Assembly (NCBI GenBank): GCA_026770585.1
Contig: MU646774.1
Coordinates: 152,717-167,116 of the forward strand
Direction: 5' to 3'
Length of the DNA stretch: 14,400 bases
Source: Baffinella frigidus
Taxonomy: Eukaryota; Cryptophyceae; Cryptomonadales; Baffinellaceae
Numbering within the stretch: the stretch's first letter is position 1; each line of letters starts with the position of its first letter. The translations under genes were made by a program, and so were the position numbers. The notes beneath the pieces are model-generated. The model made no database searches and was not told the origin of the DNA. It saw nothing but the letters and a program-made list of their open reading frames with translations. Shown here piece by piece: positions 13,667 to 14,400 of this stretch.

Positions 13667-13757
13667 GGGAGGCGACACACGAGAGCAGAAGATCCTCTAG
13701 ATAGTCACCTAACCAGAGTCATATATCACCGAGTATACACCGTTTACGAAGATTAGC
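13667..13757 (+). repeat. Dispersed repeat family R2, copy 3
   Basis: GGAGGCGACACACGAGAGCAG through CAGAGTCATATATCACCGAG. It lies upstream of the E1 copy at 13580-13611. Confidence 0.75.
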
Positions 13758-13879
13758 GAACGATTTTGGTTGTTATCACGACGGTAGCAGTACCTTTCGT
13801 CGGAGAACTTTCGTGTCTGCCAGAGCATGCCAGCATTTGGCCAGCTATCGGTGGTGATGGAAGGGTGCGGGGGATCCCA

Positions 13880-14036
13880 TAGGGTGATGGGTGTAAGATT
13901 CAGGCTGTAGGGTGCAGGGTGCAGGGTGCAGGGTGTAGGGTGCAGGGTGGGTGTAGGGTGTAGGGTGTAGGGTGTAGGGTGTAGGGTGTAGGGTGTAGGG
14001 TGTAGGGTGTAGGGTGTAGAGAGATGGGTCTAGGGT
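13880..14036 (+). repeat. TGTAGGG array, duplicate of 12258-12406
   Basis: It has the same order of landmarks as the earlier array: TGATGGGTGTAAGATTCAGG, TGCAGGG units, TGTAGGG units, then GTAGAGAGATGGG. The number of TGTAGGG units differs. Confidence 0.9.
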
Positions 14037-14160
14037 GGGGGTCGCACTGCGACTCATCGCAGTCCGCGAGCGTGTCCCGTCCCACCCCTCTAATTTACAA
14101 GACACATAGAATTTCCGATTATTTCCGCGGTCAGCTTTCGGTCATCACGCCAGCAAGTTT
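14037..14160. other. Unassigned sequence before the microsatellite
   Basis: The short minus-strand reading [12 protein letters not shown] (about 14040-14078) has no recognised match. I could not connect it to the missing HIGH exon. Confidence 0.4.
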
Positions 14161-14178
14161 ATATCTACCAATATATCT

Positions 14179-14400
<222 letters not shown>

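Noticed and set aside
13880-14036. A true chromosome end
   Set aside because: The heptamers are degenerate, internal, in many blocks and flanked by gene exons and a TA microsatellite.
13800-14100. Possible HIGH-motif exon
   Set aside because: No frame contains a HIGH/HIGN-type motif or the preceding TTPIYY-type strand.

Overview
The window looks like nuclear DNA of a GC-rich eukaryote. It holds one gene, on the minus strand, cut into many short GT-AG exons, with introns full of degenerate telomere-type heptamers (TTTAGGG, TTTCGGG, TTTGGGG, TCTAGGG, TGTAGGG). A TTTAGGG-type motif with canonical splice sites fits a green-lineage alga (prasinophyte-like) better than a dinoflagellate. That taxonomic guess is inference only.

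The gene encodes a methionyl-tRNA synthetase (MetRS, class I). No reading frame longer than one exon exists, but 15 exons can be read in family order from about 13473 down to 1016. They total about 1.25 kb, or 417 codons, and 13 of the 14 junctions close in phase. The E9-E10 junction is the doubtful one. They cover the region after the HIGH motif: connective domain, YVWFDA, WWPA, HLIGKDI, KMSKS, the anticodon-binding helices and a C-terminal PGWK. The HIGH-motif exons must lie beyond position 14400 and the C-terminal end before position 437.

The striking feature is that nearly every exon sits among partial copies of itself. Copies upstream in the gene (higher coordinates) keep the acceptor and the exon 5' part. 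Copies downstream (lower coordinates) keep the exon 3' part and the donor. One complete copy survives in between. This polarity holds for 12 of the 15 exons, with one clear exception (an exon 3 fragment), and is what tandem duplications with one breakpoint inside the exon would leave. Two exons (E8 and E10) have a second copy that is still open.

Layout: 1-436 low-complexity DNA and a 203-bp inverted-repeat element; 437-1942 seven copies of E15; 2009-2566 E14 set; 2867-4585 E13 set in AT-rich satellite with a MITE; 4587-5720 E12 set; 5793-6039 E11; 6246-6864 E10 set and a TCTAGGG array; 7076-7262 second MITE copy and a 40-bp palindrome; 7334-7938 E9 set; 8018-8647 E8 set; 8966-9009 E7; 9292-9813 E6 set; 10028-10560 CT/CA microsatellites; 10409-10832 E5 set; 11170-11247 E4; 11467-11880 E3 set; 12033-12885 E2 set; 13377-13611 E1 set; 13880-14400 a heptamer array and a long TA microsatellite running off the end.
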